64,000 bases of DNA from Sphingobium vermicomposti (GCF_011762025.1 NZ_JAASQR010000001.1:950752-1014751), one strand, 5' to 3'; positions 1 to 8,339 are shown, counted from the first letter of the stretch. The notes: generated from the sequence alone by a model not told the origin. A program made the numbers and translations.

Positions 1-60
1 CCCGGCCATGCCTAGCAAGGATAACCCCTTGGTTGATGCCTTATCGGAGCCCCTCGTCCC

Positions 61-906
61 GTGCAAACCTTCCGTGATGTTCCCGCCCTGCGATCCGCCG
101 TCGCTGCGTTGAAAAGCGACGGGCGCGTCGCCCTGGTCCCGACCATGGGGGCGCTTCATGACGGGCATATCGCCCTGGTCGAAGAAGCCCGCCGCCAGGC
201 AGACCATGTCGTCGTTTCGATCTTCGTCAATCCGCGCCAGTTCGGCGTGAATGAGGATCTGGATTCCTATCCCCGCAGGGAAGCCAAGGATGCGCAGATG
301 CTCCAGGCGGCGGGCGTTGACATATTGTGGGCGCCGACGGTCGAGGTCATGTACCCGCAAGGATATGCGACCAATATCAGCCTGTCGGGCGTTACCGAAG
401 GGCTGGATGGCGCGGCGCGTCCGGGGCATTTCGACGGGGTGGCGACCGTCGTCACCAAATTGTTCAACCAGGTCCAGCCCGACATCGCCCTGTTTGGTGA
501 GAAGGATTATCAGCAGCTGACCGTCATCCGCCGCATGGTGCGCGACCTGGACCTGCCGGTCGAGATCATGGGCGTGGCGACGCAGCGGGCCGAGGACGGC
601 TTGGCCCTGTCGTCGCGCAACGCCTATCTGAGCGAAGAGGAGCGGCACAACGCTCTGGCCCTGCCCCGCGCGCTGGGGGAAGCCGCGCGGCAGATGGAGA
701 AAGGCGCGACCGTCGATGCGGCGATTGCCAAGGCGATTGCCATGCTGGCCGCGCATGGTTTTGACCCGATCGACTATGTGAGCCTGTGCGATGCGGAAAC
801 GCTGGAGCCGATGGCGGCGCTCGACCGGCCTGCGCGGCTGTTGGGCGCGGCGAAGCTGGGACGGACGCGGCTGATCGACAATATTGCAGTCAATCCGGCG
901 GGCTGA
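61..906 (+). CDS. panC: Pantothenate synthetase
   Basis: Joins pantoate and beta-alanine using ATP to make pantothenate, the last step before CoA synthesis proper, in the cytosol. The 281-residue product has the family's nucleotidyltransferase motifs: PTMGALHDGH near residue 28 (HIGH-like signature), FVNPRQF near 55, GEKDYQQL near 146 and SSRNAYLS near 184. Length is normal. The start is GTG and leads directly into the conserved N-terminal MQTFRDV segment. It converges on hemJ with only 6 bases between stops. The downstream CoA gene coaE lies about 4 kb away, past the origin, and is not in the same operon. Confidence 0.97.
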   Translation: MQTFRDVPALRSAVAALKSDGRVALVPTMGALHDGHIALVEEARRQADHVVVSIFVNPRQFGVNEDLDSYPRREAKDAQMLQAAGVDILWAPTVEVMYPQGYATNISLSGVTEGLDGAARPGHFDGVATVVTKLFNQVQPDIALFGEKDYQQLTVIRRMVRDLDLPVEIMGVATQRAEDGLALSSRNAYLSEEERHNALALPRALGEAARQMEKGATVDAAIAKAIAMLAAHGFDPIDYVSLCDAETLEPMAALDRPARLLGAAKLGRTRLIDNIAVNPAG

Positions 907-912
907 CCGACC

Positions 913-1353
913 TCAGAAGGGCTTGACGATCACCGCGACGACGATCACGGCGGCGGCGACGCCGGGTATCTCGTTCAACAGGCGCAGTCGTCTTTCGGTG
1001 AGGGGTCGCAGGCCTAGGGCGAGCTTTCTGGAATAGCTGACGATCCAGCCATGATAGGCCGACAGACCCAGGACGAAGAGCAGTTTCAGGTGGAACCAGC
1101 CGAAACTCCACGCGCCGATCTCGACCATCAGCATCAGGCCGAAGACCCAGACCAGTATCAGCGAGGGGTTGAGGATGATCTTGAGCAGCCGCCGTTCGCG
1201 GTCGATCCACTTGCGGTCCTCGTCCGATCCGACGGCGCATTGGTGATGATAGACGAAGAAGCGCGGCATCATGAACAAGCCCGCCATCAGGAAGATGACG
1301 AAGATCAGATGGGCGGCCTTCACCCACAGATAGGCAGCACCGAGATAGGGCAT
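913..1353 (-). CDS. hemJ: HemJ-type protoporphyrinogen IX oxidase (membrane)
   Basis: A 146-residue inner-membrane protein of the HemJ/CopD-like family that oxidises protoporphyrinogen IX to protoporphyrin IX in bacteria lacking HemG and HemY. About four membrane helices are visible. The family's functional histidine sits in the first helix (AAHLIFVIF) and the conserved lysine in the HLKLLFVLGLSAYH helix. It lies 17 bases downstream of hemE on the same strand, so the two later haem-synthesis steps are probably co-transcribed. The function is inferred from family and context; residues and topology are seen directly. Confidence 0.88.
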   Translation of the reverse strand: MPYLGAAYLWVKAAHLIFVIFLMAGLFMMPRFFVYHHQCAVGSDEDRKWIDRERRLLKIILNPSLILVWVFGLMLMVEIGAWSFGWFHLKLLFVLGLSAYHGWIVSYSRKLALGLRPLTERRLRLLNEIPGVAAAVIVVAVIVKPF

Positions 1354-1370
1354 CAGCGATCCTTTCCCCG

Positions 1371-2432
1371 TTAGCGGTTTGACTGCCGGACATAGGCAAT
1401 CAACGCTTCGACATGCGCGATCGGCGTGTCGGGCAGGATGCCATGGCCAAGATTGAAGATGTGCGGACGGTCGGCAAAGGCGGCCCGGATATTATCGACC
1501 GCTTCCTCTACCGCGCGTCCCCCCGCGATGAGCGCGAGCGGGTCGAGATTACCCTGAACCGGAAGCCCGGCGGGCAGGATGCGGTTGGCCCAATGGGGAT
1601 CGACCGTTTCATCGACGCCCACCGCATCGACGCCGGTGCCCGCCGCATAGTCGGCCAGTTTCGCGCCCGCGCCCTTGGGAAAACCGATGATCGCAATGTC
1701 GGGATGCAGCCGCCTAAGCCGTTCCACGATTGCCCGGTTGGGTTGGATGACCCAGCGGTCGAACTGTAGCGGCGCAAGGCTGCCTGCCCAGCTGTCGAAG
1801 AGCTGCACGGCCTCTACCCCCGCATCGATCTGCCCGGAGAGATAGGTCACGGTCGCATCGACGATCGCGTCGATGATCGCGCCGAACCGGGCCGGGTCCT
1901 GATAGGCAAGCCGCCGGGCCGCGCCCTGATCCTTGCTGCCCTGGCCCGCGACCATATAGGTGGCGGTGGTCCAGGGACTGCCGGCAAAGCCCAGGAAGGT
2001 GACCTCGGGGTCCAGCGCCGCCTTCACCTGCCGCACCGTTTCATAGATTGCGTCAAAGCGGGTGAAATCGGGCTTCAACGTGGCAAGATCCGTCTGATCG
2101 AGTGTTGGCGCGAGCCGCGGCCCCTCCCCCGTTTCGAACCATAGTTTCTGGCCCATGCCATAGGGGATGATCAGGATGTCGGAAAAGAGGATGGCACCGT
2201 CAAAACCGAACCGGCGCAGCGGCTGCAACGTCACTTCCGCCGCCGCCGCACTGTCATAGACGAGTTCCAGAAACCCGCCCTTTTCAGCGCGCAAGCTGCG
2301 ATATTCAGGCAGATAGCGACCCGCTTGCCGCATGAGCCACATGGGCGGCACGGTTGGGCGATCACCCTTTAGAACGGAAAGCAGCGGCTTGGGCGAAAAA
2401 CCGGCTGGATGGCCCATATCAGGTCCCGACAT
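1371..2432 (-). CDS. hemE: Uroporphyrinogen decarboxylase
   Basis: Removes four acetate carboxyls from uroporphyrinogen III to give coproporphyrinogen III. The protein shows the diagnostic N-terminal segment PPMWLMRQAGRYLPEYR and the GFAGSPWT loop, and has normal length (353 residues from this start). The reading frame stays open for another 51 codons upstream, but that extension lies in the AT-rich origin region and looks non-coding. ATG at 2432 or ATG at 2417 is therefore more likely; the latter has GGGA about 7 bases upstream. The gene reads away from the candidate origin and leads into hemJ. A hemE gene flanking the origin is a recognised alphaproteobacterial arrangement. Confidence 0.95.
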   Translation of the reverse strand: MSGPDMGHPAGFSPKPLLSVLKGDRPTVPPMWLMRQAGRYLPEYRSLRAEKGGFLELVYDSAAAAEVTLQPLRRFGFDGAILFSDILIIPYGMGQKLWFETGEGPRLAPTLDQTDLATLKPDFTRFDAIYETVRQVKAALDPEVTFLGFAGSPWTTATYMVAGQGSKDQGAARRLAYQDPARFGAIIDAIVDATVTYLSGQIDAGVEAVQLFDSWAGSLAPLQFDRWVIQPNRAIVERLRRLHPDIAIIGFPKGAGAKLADYAAGTGVDAVGVDETVDPHWANRILPAGLPVQGNLDPLALIAGGRAVEEAVDNIRAAFADRPHIFNLGHGILPDTPIAHVEALIAYVRQSNR

Positions 2433-2575
2433 ATATACTCTTAAATTAGATTCTAGAAGGATGATGGAGATAGTAGGGCGCTTGGCAGTGGGGTTTATGC
2501 GCTGCGCCCCGATTTGCCAACAGCTTGACTCTTTAGAGGTAGTTCGACCCGGTCGATTCAAAGACTTTACCCCCA

Positions 2576-2596
2576 TTATCCACAACCTGTGGATGA
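2576..2596. promoter_or_regulatory. Paired DnaA boxes (consensus + one mismatch)
   Basis: TTATCCACA (2576-2584, plus strand) and TCATCCACA on the minus strand (2588-2596) form an inverted pair separated by three bases. The first is an exact match to the high-affinity DnaA consensus; the second differs at one position. Closely spaced opposing boxes are a common origin feature. Confidence 0.85.
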
Positions 2597-2618
2597 AAAA
2601 GCGGGCCTGTTGAGGGGC

Positions 2619-2627
2619 TGTGGATAA
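2619..2627 (-). promoter_or_regulatory. Consensus DnaA box
   Basis: The plus strand reads tgtggataa, so the minus strand carries an exact TTATCCACA. It lies 22 bases beyond the paired boxes, in the same gene-free interval. Confidence 0.85.
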
Positions 2628-2687
2628 AAACAGGCGGATCGGAGAGAGGGAAATCAGGTCGGTTTTGTCCGCAACCTATCCCTTGCT

Positions 2688-2696
2688 TTATCCACA
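2688..2696 (+). promoter_or_regulatory. Consensus DnaA box next to ppsR
   Basis: Exact TTATCCACA, 23 bases upstream of the ppsR start codon. Its position would let DnaA affect transcription into ppsR as well as act at the origin; that second role is inference. Confidence 0.85.
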
Positions 2697-2719
2697 GGCT
2701 CCACACAGAGATATGCCCC

Positions 2720-3547
2720 ATGTCGCGCATCCACCTTCATCTGTTGTCGGATTCCACCGGCGAAACGCTGGAAAACATCGCCAAGGCAGCGATTGGCGCA
2801 TTCGAAAATGTGGAAGCGGTGCGCCATTTCTGGCCGATGGTCCGATCCGAGGTTCATCTGGACCGGATCATGGAGGAAATCGCCGCCAATCCCGGCCTTG
2901 TGCTGTTCACCTTGTCCAATCATCAGTTGCGGCGGCGGTTGGAGACGCGATGCCGGGCGCTGGGCCTGCCCCATGTCGCCGCGCTGGATAGCGTCACCGA
3001 CGCGCTGTCCAATATTTTGGGCCAGGAAACGCGCAACCGCCCCGGCCGCAAGCATATATTGGACGAAGCCTATTTCGCCCGGATCGACGCGATCCAGTTC
3101 ACCATCGCCCATGATGATGGCGTGGGCCATGAAAATTGGGAAGAGGCCGACATTGTGCTGGCGGGTGTGTCGCGCGCGTCCAAGACGCCGACGTCCATCT
3201 ATCTGGCGAACAGGGGATATAAGACCGCCAATATCCCGCTGGTGCTGCAATCGCCGCCGCCCCAAAGCCTCTATTCGCTGAAGCATCCGATGGTCGTCGG
3301 CCTGACCGTCAGCCCGGAACGGCTGGTGCAGATCCGCCGCAATCGTTTGCTCTCGCTCAATCAGGCGCCGGAAACCAGCTATGTGAATATTGACAAGGTG
3401 CAGGATGAACTGGCCTTTGCCCGGCGCATGTTCGCCGATAATGGCTGGCCGGTGATCGATATGACCCGCCGGTCGATCGAGGAAGCCGCCGCCGCGATCA
3501 TCAACCTGTTCAATGACCGCGTGCTGGCGGAAGGGAATGACATATGA
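2720..3547 (+). CDS. ppsR: Pyruvate/phosphoenolpyruvate synthase (or PPDK) regulatory protein
   Basis: A 275-residue member of the bifunctional kinase/phosphorylase family (DUF299) that uses ADP and phosphate to switch PEP synthase or pyruvate phosphate dikinase off and on. The N-terminal SDSTGET motif and the P-loop-like GVSRASKTPTSIYLANRGYK segment near residues 150-170 are diagnostic. The target dikinase gene is not in this window. It is the first gene on the right side of the candidate origin and overlaps maf by 4 bases (ATGA), so it starts a tightly packed run to coaE. Confidence 0.93.
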   Translation: MSRIHLHLLSDSTGETLENIAKAAIGAFENVEAVRHFWPMVRSEVHLDRIMEEIAANPGLVLFTLSNHQLRRRLETRCRALGLPHVAALDSVTDALSNILGQETRNRPGRKHILDEAYFARIDAIQFTIAHDDGVGHENWEEADIVLAGVSRASKTPTSIYLANRGYKTANIPLVLQSPPPQSLYSLKHPMVVGLTVSPERLVQIRRNRLLSLNQAPETSYVNIDKVQDELAFARRMFADNGWPVIDMTRRSIEEAAAAIINLFNDRVLAEGNDI

Positions 3548-4137
3548 TCGTGCTGGCGTCGCAAAGTTCGAGCCGCCGGGCGCTGTTGCAAGCGGCGCAA
3601 GTGCCGTTCGAGGCGCTGTCCCCCGGCGTGGATGAAGAGGCGGCGAAGGAAGCGTTGCGCGCCGATGGGCTGGACGCGCGGGCGCTGGCCGACGCGCTGG
3701 CCGAATTGAAGGCTCTGCGCGTTTCACGGCGGGTCGCTGGCGCTCTGGTGCTGGGCTGCGATCAGACGCTGAGCCTTTCCGACGGGACGATGATCGACAA
3801 GGCGGAAGATCGCGCCGATGCCGAACGCATATTGAAGCTGTTGTCGGGGAAAGTGCATCATCTGCACAGCGCCGCCGTCATCGTGATGAATGGTGAGCCG
3901 ATCTGGCGGCATGTCGAACGGGTGCGTATGACCGTGCGGCCATTGTCGGATGCTTTCATTACATCCTATCTCGACAATGAATGGGATCAGTGCCGCTGGT
4001 GCGTCGGCTGCTATCGGATCGAAGGCCCCGGCGCGCAGCTGTTCAGCCGGATTGAGGGCAGCCAGTTCGCCATTCAGGGCCTGCCCCTGCTCCCCCTGCT
4101 TGACTTTCTGCGCATACGGGGCGTTCTGCCGTCATGA
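3544..4137 (+). CDS. maf: Maf-family nucleoside triphosphate pyrophosphatase
   Basis: Hydrolyses non-canonical or selected NTPs to NMP and pyrophosphate (house-cleaning). Family motifs visible in 197 residues: LASQSSSRRALL at the N-terminus, GCDQTL near residue 74 carrying the catalytic aspartate, and the C-terminal IEGPGAQLFSRIEG segment. The usual GGY before IEG is replaced by VGCYRIEG, with two extra cysteines close by (CRWCVGC); this is a mild oddity. The gene overlaps ppsR upstream and aroE downstream by 4 bases each, indicating translational coupling. Confidence 0.92.
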   Translation: MIVLASQSSSRRALLQAAQVPFEALSPGVDEEAAKEALRADGLDARALADALAELKALRVSRRVAGALVLGCDQTLSLSDGTMIDKAEDRADAERILKLLSGKVHHLHSAAVIVMNGEPIWRHVERVRMTVRPLSDAFITSYLDNEWDQCRWCVGCYRIEGPGAQLFSRIEGSQFAIQGLPLLPLLDFLRIRGVLPS

Positions 4138-4955
4138 CTGACACGCTCCCTTATGCTGAAGTGATCGGCGACCCGATTGCCCACAGCAAATCGCCCCTGA
4201 TCCACAATTTCTGGCTCGATTGCCTGGGCATCGAAGCGGAATATCGCAAGACTCATGTGACGAGCGAAGGGTTGGCCGCCTATTTTCTGGCGCGACGGGC
4301 CGACCCGGACTGGCTGGGGTGCAATGTCACCATTCCCCACAAGATTGCGGTCATGGACTTTACCGACGATCCGGGCGGTGTGCGTGAACGGATTGGCGCG
4401 ATGAACACCATCGCCAGCGAAACCGGCGGGCCGTTGATCGGCACCAACACCGACGCGGGCGGATTCCTCCAGCCGCTTTTGCGCGACAAATGGAAGGGCG
4501 AAAGCGCCGTGCTGATCGGCGCTGGCGGCGCGGCCCGGGCGATCCTGTTCGCCCTGACCAGCCTGGGCGTGCCCGACATCACCATCATGGCCCGCGACGC
4601 TGCCAAGGGGCAGGCGCTGCTGGACCGGGCCGGGATCAAGGGCAAGGTCATCGGCATAACCGATGCGCTGCCGGCTGCCGACCTGCTGGTCAACAGCAGT
4701 TCGCTGGGCATGGTGGGGCAGCCGACGCTGGACCTGGACCTCGCGCCGCTGGCGCAGGGAGCGACCGTTTATGACATCGTCTATGCGCCGCTGGAGACGG
4801 CGTTGCTGAGCAGCGCGCGGGCGCGGGGCCTGAAGGTGCTGGATGGGCTGGAAATGCTGATCGGGCAGGCAGCGCTGGCGTTCGACATATTCTTTGACGC
4901 GCAGGCACCGCGTGAACGGGATGAGGAGCTGCGCGCCCTGCTCCTTGCCGCCTGA
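4134..4955 (+). CDS. aroE: Shikimate dehydrogenase
   Basis: NADP-dependent reduction of 3-dehydroshikimate to shikimate in aromatic amino acid synthesis. The 273-residue protein has the substrate-binding loop GDPIAHSKSPLIHN at residues 10-25, the catalytic lysine in NVTIPHK, the catalytic aspartate in NTDAGGF, and the nucleotide-binding loop GAGGAARAI near residue 128. It is single-domain and of normal AroE length. It starts inside the end of maf, and only 3 bases separate it from coaE. Confidence 0.97.
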   Translation: MTDTLPYAEVIGDPIAHSKSPLIHNFWLDCLGIEAEYRKTHVTSEGLAAYFLARRADPDWLGCNVTIPHKIAVMDFTDDPGGVRERIGAMNTIASETGGPLIGTNTDAGGFLQPLLRDKWKGESAVLIGAGGAARAILFALTSLGVPDITIMARDAAKGQALLDRAGIKGKVIGITDALPAADLLVNSSSLGMVGQPTLDLDLAPLAQGATVYDIVYAPLETALLSSARARGLKVLDGLEMLIGQAALAFDIFFDAQAPRERDEELRALLLAA

Positions 4956-4958
4956 CCC

Positions 4959-5552
4959 ATGAAGATTTACGGGCTGACCGGATCGATCGGCATGGGCAAG
5001 TCAGCTGTCGCGCGCATGTTGCGACGGGAAGGCGTGCCGGTGTTCGACGCAGATGCCGAGGTGCATCGGTTGCAGGGACCCGGCGGCGAATTGATCCCGG
5101 CGATCGAGGCGCGCTTTCCCGGCACCACCGGCCCGGCGGGCGTCGACCGGGCCAGGCTGGGCGCGGCGGTGTTCGGCCATCCGCATGAATTGAAAGCACT
5201 TGAGGCGATCGTCCATCCCGTGGTGGCGCAACGGCGCATGGCGTTTCTGCGCCGTCATCGTGCGCGCGCCTTTGTCGTGCTGGACATCCCGCTCCTCTTT
5301 GAAAAGCATCATGACCGGAAGGTGGCGGGAGTCATCGTGGTCACGGCACCCGCCTGGAAACAGCGCAAGCGCGTGTTGGCGCGTCCGGGCATGACGGTCG
5401 CCAAGTTCCGCAGAATCCTGCATCTTCAGACGCCTGACGCCGAAAAGCGCCGACGTGCCGACCATGTCATCAACACCGGGACGACCTTTGCTGCCACACG
5501 CGCGCAAGTGCGTCGCTTGGTCGCTTGCCTTGAGGCAAAGACAGGCCGATAA
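4959..5552 (+). CDS. coaE: Dephospho-CoA kinase
   Basis: Phosphorylates the 3-prime hydroxyl of dephospho-CoA, the last step of CoA synthesis. The P-loop GLTGSIGMGKSAVA is at residues 5-18, followed by VFDADAEVH and the DIPLLFE motif near residue 110. The 197-residue length is normal. It follows aroE by 3 bases in the origin-proximal run. The C-terminal half is unusually rich in basic residues, which is common in alphaproteobacterial versions. Confidence 0.95.
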   Translation: MKIYGLTGSIGMGKSAVARMLRREGVPVFDADAEVHRLQGPGGELIPAIEARFPGTTGPAGVDRARLGAAVFGHPHELKALEAIVHPVVAQRRMAFLRRHRARAFVVLDIPLLFEKHHDRKVAGVIVVTAPAWKQRKRVLARPGMTVAKFRRILHLQTPDAEKRRRADHVINTGTTFAATRAQVRRLVACLEAKTGR

Positions 5553-5586
5553 GAGGAACCCGGCCAGAATCGGTTAAAAGAGGCCA

Positions 5587-6279
5587 ATGCGCGAAATTAT
5601 TTTCGATACCGAAACGACCGGGCTCGACCCCGCCTCAGGCGACCGCCTGGTTGAAATCGGGTGCATCGAACTGTTCAACCGTGTCCCCACAGGACGCACA
5701 TTCCACGCTTATTATAATCCGCAAAGGTCGATGCCCCCGGCGGCGGAAGCCGTCCATGGGCTGTCCGATGGGTTTTTGAAGGACAAGCCGCTTTTTTCAG
5801 CCGGGGCGGAGCAATTGCTGACCTTTTTGGAGGACAGCCAGCTGGTGGCCCATAATGCCCGGTTCGATTTCGGCTTCCTCAATCATGAATTGAAGCGGTG
5901 TGGCCTGCCCGAAGTCGGCCTGCACCGGATGATCGACACCGTTGCGATCGCGCGCCAGCTTCATCCGGGCGCGAAGCACAGCCTGGACGCGCTGTGCAGC
6001 CGTTATGGCATCGACCGCAGCCATCGCATCAAGCATGGCGCGCTGCTCGACGCCGAATTGCTGGCGCAGCTCTACATCGAATTGACCGGCGGCCGTCAGA
6101 TCGGCCTGGGCCTGGCACAACAGGAGGAGAAAGACGCCATTCAGGTGGAACTTGCGACCCTGATCGCGGTTCGCCCTGTTCGTCCCGCGCGCGTTTTTCA
6201 AGCGAGCGCGGCGGAACTGGAACGGCATGCGGCGTTCATCGCGACGCTCGCAAAGCCGCTCTGGCTGGAAGAAGCCTGA
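5587..6279 (+). CDS. dnaQ: DNA polymerase III epsilon subunit (3'-5' proofreading exonuclease)
   Basis: Proofreading subunit of the replicative polymerase. ExoI motif FDTETTGLD (catalytic Asp and Glu) starts at residue 6, ExoII is in AHNARFDFGFL, and ExoIII epsilon is HGALLDAELLAQLY near residue 150, so it is a DEDDh-type exonuclease. The C-terminal tail after residue 175 should carry the alpha-subunit contact. The 230-residue length fits. It is separated from coaE by 34 bases, with AGAGG just upstream of ATG, and sits near the origin as in Caulobacter. Confidence 0.95.
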   Translation: MREIIFDTETTGLDPASGDRLVEIGCIELFNRVPTGRTFHAYYNPQRSMPPAAEAVHGLSDGFLKDKPLFSAGAEQLLTFLEDSQLVAHNARFDFGFLNHELKRCGLPEVGLHRMIDTVAIARQLHPGAKHSLDALCSRYGIDRSHRIKHGALLDAELLAQLYIELTGGRQIGLGLAQQEEKDAIQVELATLIAVRPVRPARVFQASAAELERHAAFIATLAKPLWLEEA

Positions 6280-6363
6280 AGGTCGGATTGGGAAAATCCA
6301 GTCTTCTGGTTTCGTCCAACCGGGTTGCTGTCCAGCGACCTGGCAAGAATAAGGAGAAGATAT

Positions 6364-6957
6364 ATGGATATTCGTGTTTCCGGGCATCAGGTCGACACGG
6401 GCGACGCGCTCAAGCAGCATGTCTGGACTCGGCTGGAGACGATGGCTGAGAAATATTTCGCTCGCACGATTTCCGCTCATGTCACGTTCCGACCCGCTCC
6501 CCATGGAGCCTTTCATTGCGATATCGTCTGTCATGTCATGACCGGCCTGATCCTGAAGGGTTCAGGAGAGGCGCAGGAGGCCCATCCCGCTTTCGACCAG
6601 GCGGCTGAGAGGATTGAAAGGCAGCTAACCCGCTATTTGCGCCGGTTGAAGGACCGGCATCAGCAGGCCGTTGCGGCCGAGGCCCAGCGCGCCAATGGAT
6701 TTGAGCTTAATGGCCTGGATGGGGCCGGCTACACGATTTTCGCAGGAGCGCAGGAAGAGGAAGAACCTGCCGACGCGCCCCTGATCGTGGCGGAGACGCG
6801 CGTGGACATTCCCGAAGCGAGCGTGTCCGATGCGGTGATGATGCTGGACCTGCGCAACACCAACGCATTGCTGTTCCGAAACGCAGGAACGGCGGCCTAT
6901 AATATGGTTTATCGCCGCCAGGATGGCACGATCGGTTGGGTTGAACCAAGCGCCTGA
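6364..6957 (+). CDS. hpf: Long-form ribosome hibernation promoting factor
   Basis: Binds the 30S subunit and drives 70S dimerisation during stasis. Residues 1-100 form the S30AE fold (MDIRVSGHQVDTGDALKQHV start). After an acidic linker, residues 145-195 form the long-form C-terminal dimerisation domain, with the typical ALLFRNAGTAAYNMVYRRQDG stretch. The start at 6364 is preceded by a clear AAGGAG; an upstream in-frame ATG adds 13 non-conserved residues. The downstream neighbour ptsN matches the hpf-ptsN pairing seen in many Proteobacteria, though rpoN is absent here. Confidence 0.94.
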   Translation: MDIRVSGHQVDTGDALKQHVWTRLETMAEKYFARTISAHVTFRPAPHGAFHCDIVCHVMTGLILKGSGEAQEAHPAFDQAAERIERQLTRYLRRLKDRHQQAVAAEAQRANGFELNGLDGAGYTIFAGAQEEEEPADAPLIVAETRVDIPEASVSDAVMMLDLRNTNALLFRNAGTAAYNMVYRRQDGTIGWVEPSA

Positions 6958-7086
6958 CCTGGCATGCCCGTCCCTGGGCCGCCGGTTGACCTTGGTCAGC
7001 AGGCGGCTTATGGGGCCGGGCTTCACATTTCCGAGTGACGCGCAATCTGATGAATCCGGGCGCGGCTCGGCTGTTCCGGGTTGGTC

Positions 7087-7554
7087 ATGGTCCATTTCGC
7101 CGATATCCTCGCGCCTGACGCACTTGCCACCGACCTTTCGGTCAATGGCAAGAGGGCGCTTTTCCAGAAGTTGGGGCAGCTGGCTGCGACCGCCTATGGA
7201 TTGGACCCGGTGACGGTGGCGGACGCTCTGTTCGAACGCGAACGGCTTGGCTCCACCGGCTTTGGTGGGGGAGTCGCCATCCCTCATGCTAAGATTCCGG
7301 GCCTTGAACGGATGCGCGGCGTGGTTGCGCTGCTCGACCCGGTGATGCCGTTCGATGCCGTCGATGACGCGCCGGTCGATATCGTCTTTGCCCTGTTGTC
7401 CCCGGTGGACAGCGGCGCCGAACATCTCAAGACGCTGGCCCGCGTGTCGCGTTATCTGCGGGAAGAAGGCCATGTGGCCCGGTTGCGCGGGGCCAATTCC
7501 TCAGAGGCGTTGCATGCGCTGCTGGCCGGGGGCGAGGCGCGTGACGCGGCCTGA
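7087..7554 (+). CDS. ptsN: PTS IIA-like nitrogen regulatory protein
   Basis: Phospho-acceptor of the nitrogen-PTS phosphorelay, a regulator rather than a sugar transporter. The 155-residue IIA domain carries the phosphorylated histidine in GGGVAIPHAKIPGL near residue 66. A TTG two codons upstream is also in frame, but the ATG at 7087 is the natural start. It follows hpf after about 130 bases and overlaps the following thioesterase frame by 14 bases. Confidence 0.95.
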   Translation: MVHFADILAPDALATDLSVNGKRALFQKLGQLAATAYGLDPVTVADALFERERLGSTGFGGGVAIPHAKIPGLERMRGVVALLDPVMPFDAVDDAPVDIVFALLSPVDSGAEHLKTLARVSRYLREEGHVARLRGANSSEALHALLAGGEARDAA

Positions 7555-8011
7555 CGCGGCGGCCATTCCCAGCGGCGAAGCGGCGCATTTCCGCGCATTG
7601 GAACATCTGTATCAGTCCGCGCCGATCAACAAGCTGTTCAAGTCGGAGCTTGTCATCACGCAGGCCGGTCATTCGGTGATCGAATTCGACGTCGATGAAA
7701 GCCAGTTTCACGCCGCTGGCGCGATCCATGGCACAGTCTACTTCAAGATGCTGGACGATGCGGCCTTCTATGCCGCCAACAGCCTGGTCAGCGACCGTTT
7801 CCTGCTGACCACCGCGTTCAACCTGCTGTTCACCCGCCCCATCGGCCCGGGCCGGATTCGCGCCGAAGGGCGATGGATCAGCGGCAAGCGCCGAGTCTTT
7901 GTCGCCGAAGCGAGCCTGATCGACATGGAAGGGGAGGAAGTGGGACGCGGGACCGGGACATTCATGCGGTCGCAATTCCCGCTATCCTCCTTGCCGGGCT
8001 ATGCAGCCTGA
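7541..8011 (+). CDS. PaaI-family hotdog-fold thioesterase
   Basis: A 156-residue single hotdog domain with HAAGAIHGTVYFKMLDDAAFYAAN (the family's G-x-x-x-x-x-D/E helix start) and a strand-rich C-terminal half. This fold hydrolyses acyl-CoA thioesters; the actual substrate cannot be told from sequence. The frame is open far upstream over ptsN, so the start is uncertain. GTG at 7541 inside the ptsN end gives a protein of normal length. It overlaps the DUF1491 gene by 11 bases, so ptsN, this gene and DUF1491 look co-transcribed. Confidence 0.85.
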   Translation: MTRPDAAAIPSGEAAHFRALEHLYQSAPINKLFKSELVITQAGHSVIEFDVDESQFHAAGAIHGTVYFKMLDDAAFYAANSLVSDRFLLTTAFNLLFTRPIGPGRIRAEGRWISGKRRVFVAEASLIDMEGEEVGRGTGTFMRSQFPLSSLPGYAA

Positions 8012-8339
8012 CCGGCTGACCAGCGCGCTGCTGATCGGCGTGCTGGTGCGTCGGGCCGCCGCCGCTGGAGGCTTTGCCACAGTGCTGGTGAAGGGGGACG
8101 AGATAAGCGGCGTCATCCTGGTCCAGGCGGTTGAAAAGGGGCAGGAATCTGGACTTTTCGAGCGGGTTTCCGACTGGGACGGGGGCTACCGCCTGACCCG
8201 TTGTGGACCCGACCCGGCAGATGGCGGCGAAGCACTGTCCCAATATATTGAGCGTCGCCGCAAGTCGGACCCCGACCTGTGGATCATTGAACTCGATATC
8301 GCGGATGCGGAACGGTTCGCCGCTGAAACGATCTGCTGA
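8001..8339 (+). CDS. DUF1491-family protein
   Basis: A 112-residue protein resembling the alphaproteobacterial DUF1491 family, function unknown. Visible features: LTSALLIGVLVRRAAAAGGFATVLVKGD at the start and a C-terminal DPDLWIIELDIADAERF segment typical of the family. No signal peptide or membrane segment. It starts 11 bases inside the preceding thioesterase gene, indicating coupled translation, and is followed by a 176-base gap before the hydrolase gene. Confidence 0.8.
   Translation: MQPDRLTSALLIGVLVRRAAAAGGFATVLVKGDEISGVILVQAVEKGQESGLFERVSDWDGGYRLTRCGPDPADGGEALSQYIERRRKSDPDLWIIELDIADAERFAAETIC

Larger units (their letters stand above)
2430..2719. other. oriC: Candidate chromosomal replication origin (oriC)
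   Basis: A gene-free stretch between divergent hemE and ppsR. It contains exact DnaA boxes TTATCCACA at 2576-2584 (+), 2619-2627 (-) and 2688-2696 (+), plus a one-mismatch box TCATCCACA at 2588-2596 (-) facing the first box across a 3-base gap. At 2431-2453 there is a run of nearly pure A/T, a candidate unwinding element, about 120 bases from the boxes. Three GANTC sites occur at 2449, 2527 and 2555. The hemE-origin-ppsR-maf-aroE order matches what is known for Caulobacter-type origins. I could not confirm CtrA or IHF sites. Confidence 0.88.

Noticed and set aside
1371..2585. Long hemE form with 51 extra N-terminal codons
   Set aside because: The extension lies in the AT-rich origin, has no conservation, and overlaps the DnaA box at 2576-2584.
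2654..3727. A 357-codon minus-strand open frame opposite ppsR
   Set aside because: Its product is Arg/Pro/His-rich low complexity with no family pattern; ppsR on the other strand has clear motifs, so this is a GC-driven shadow.
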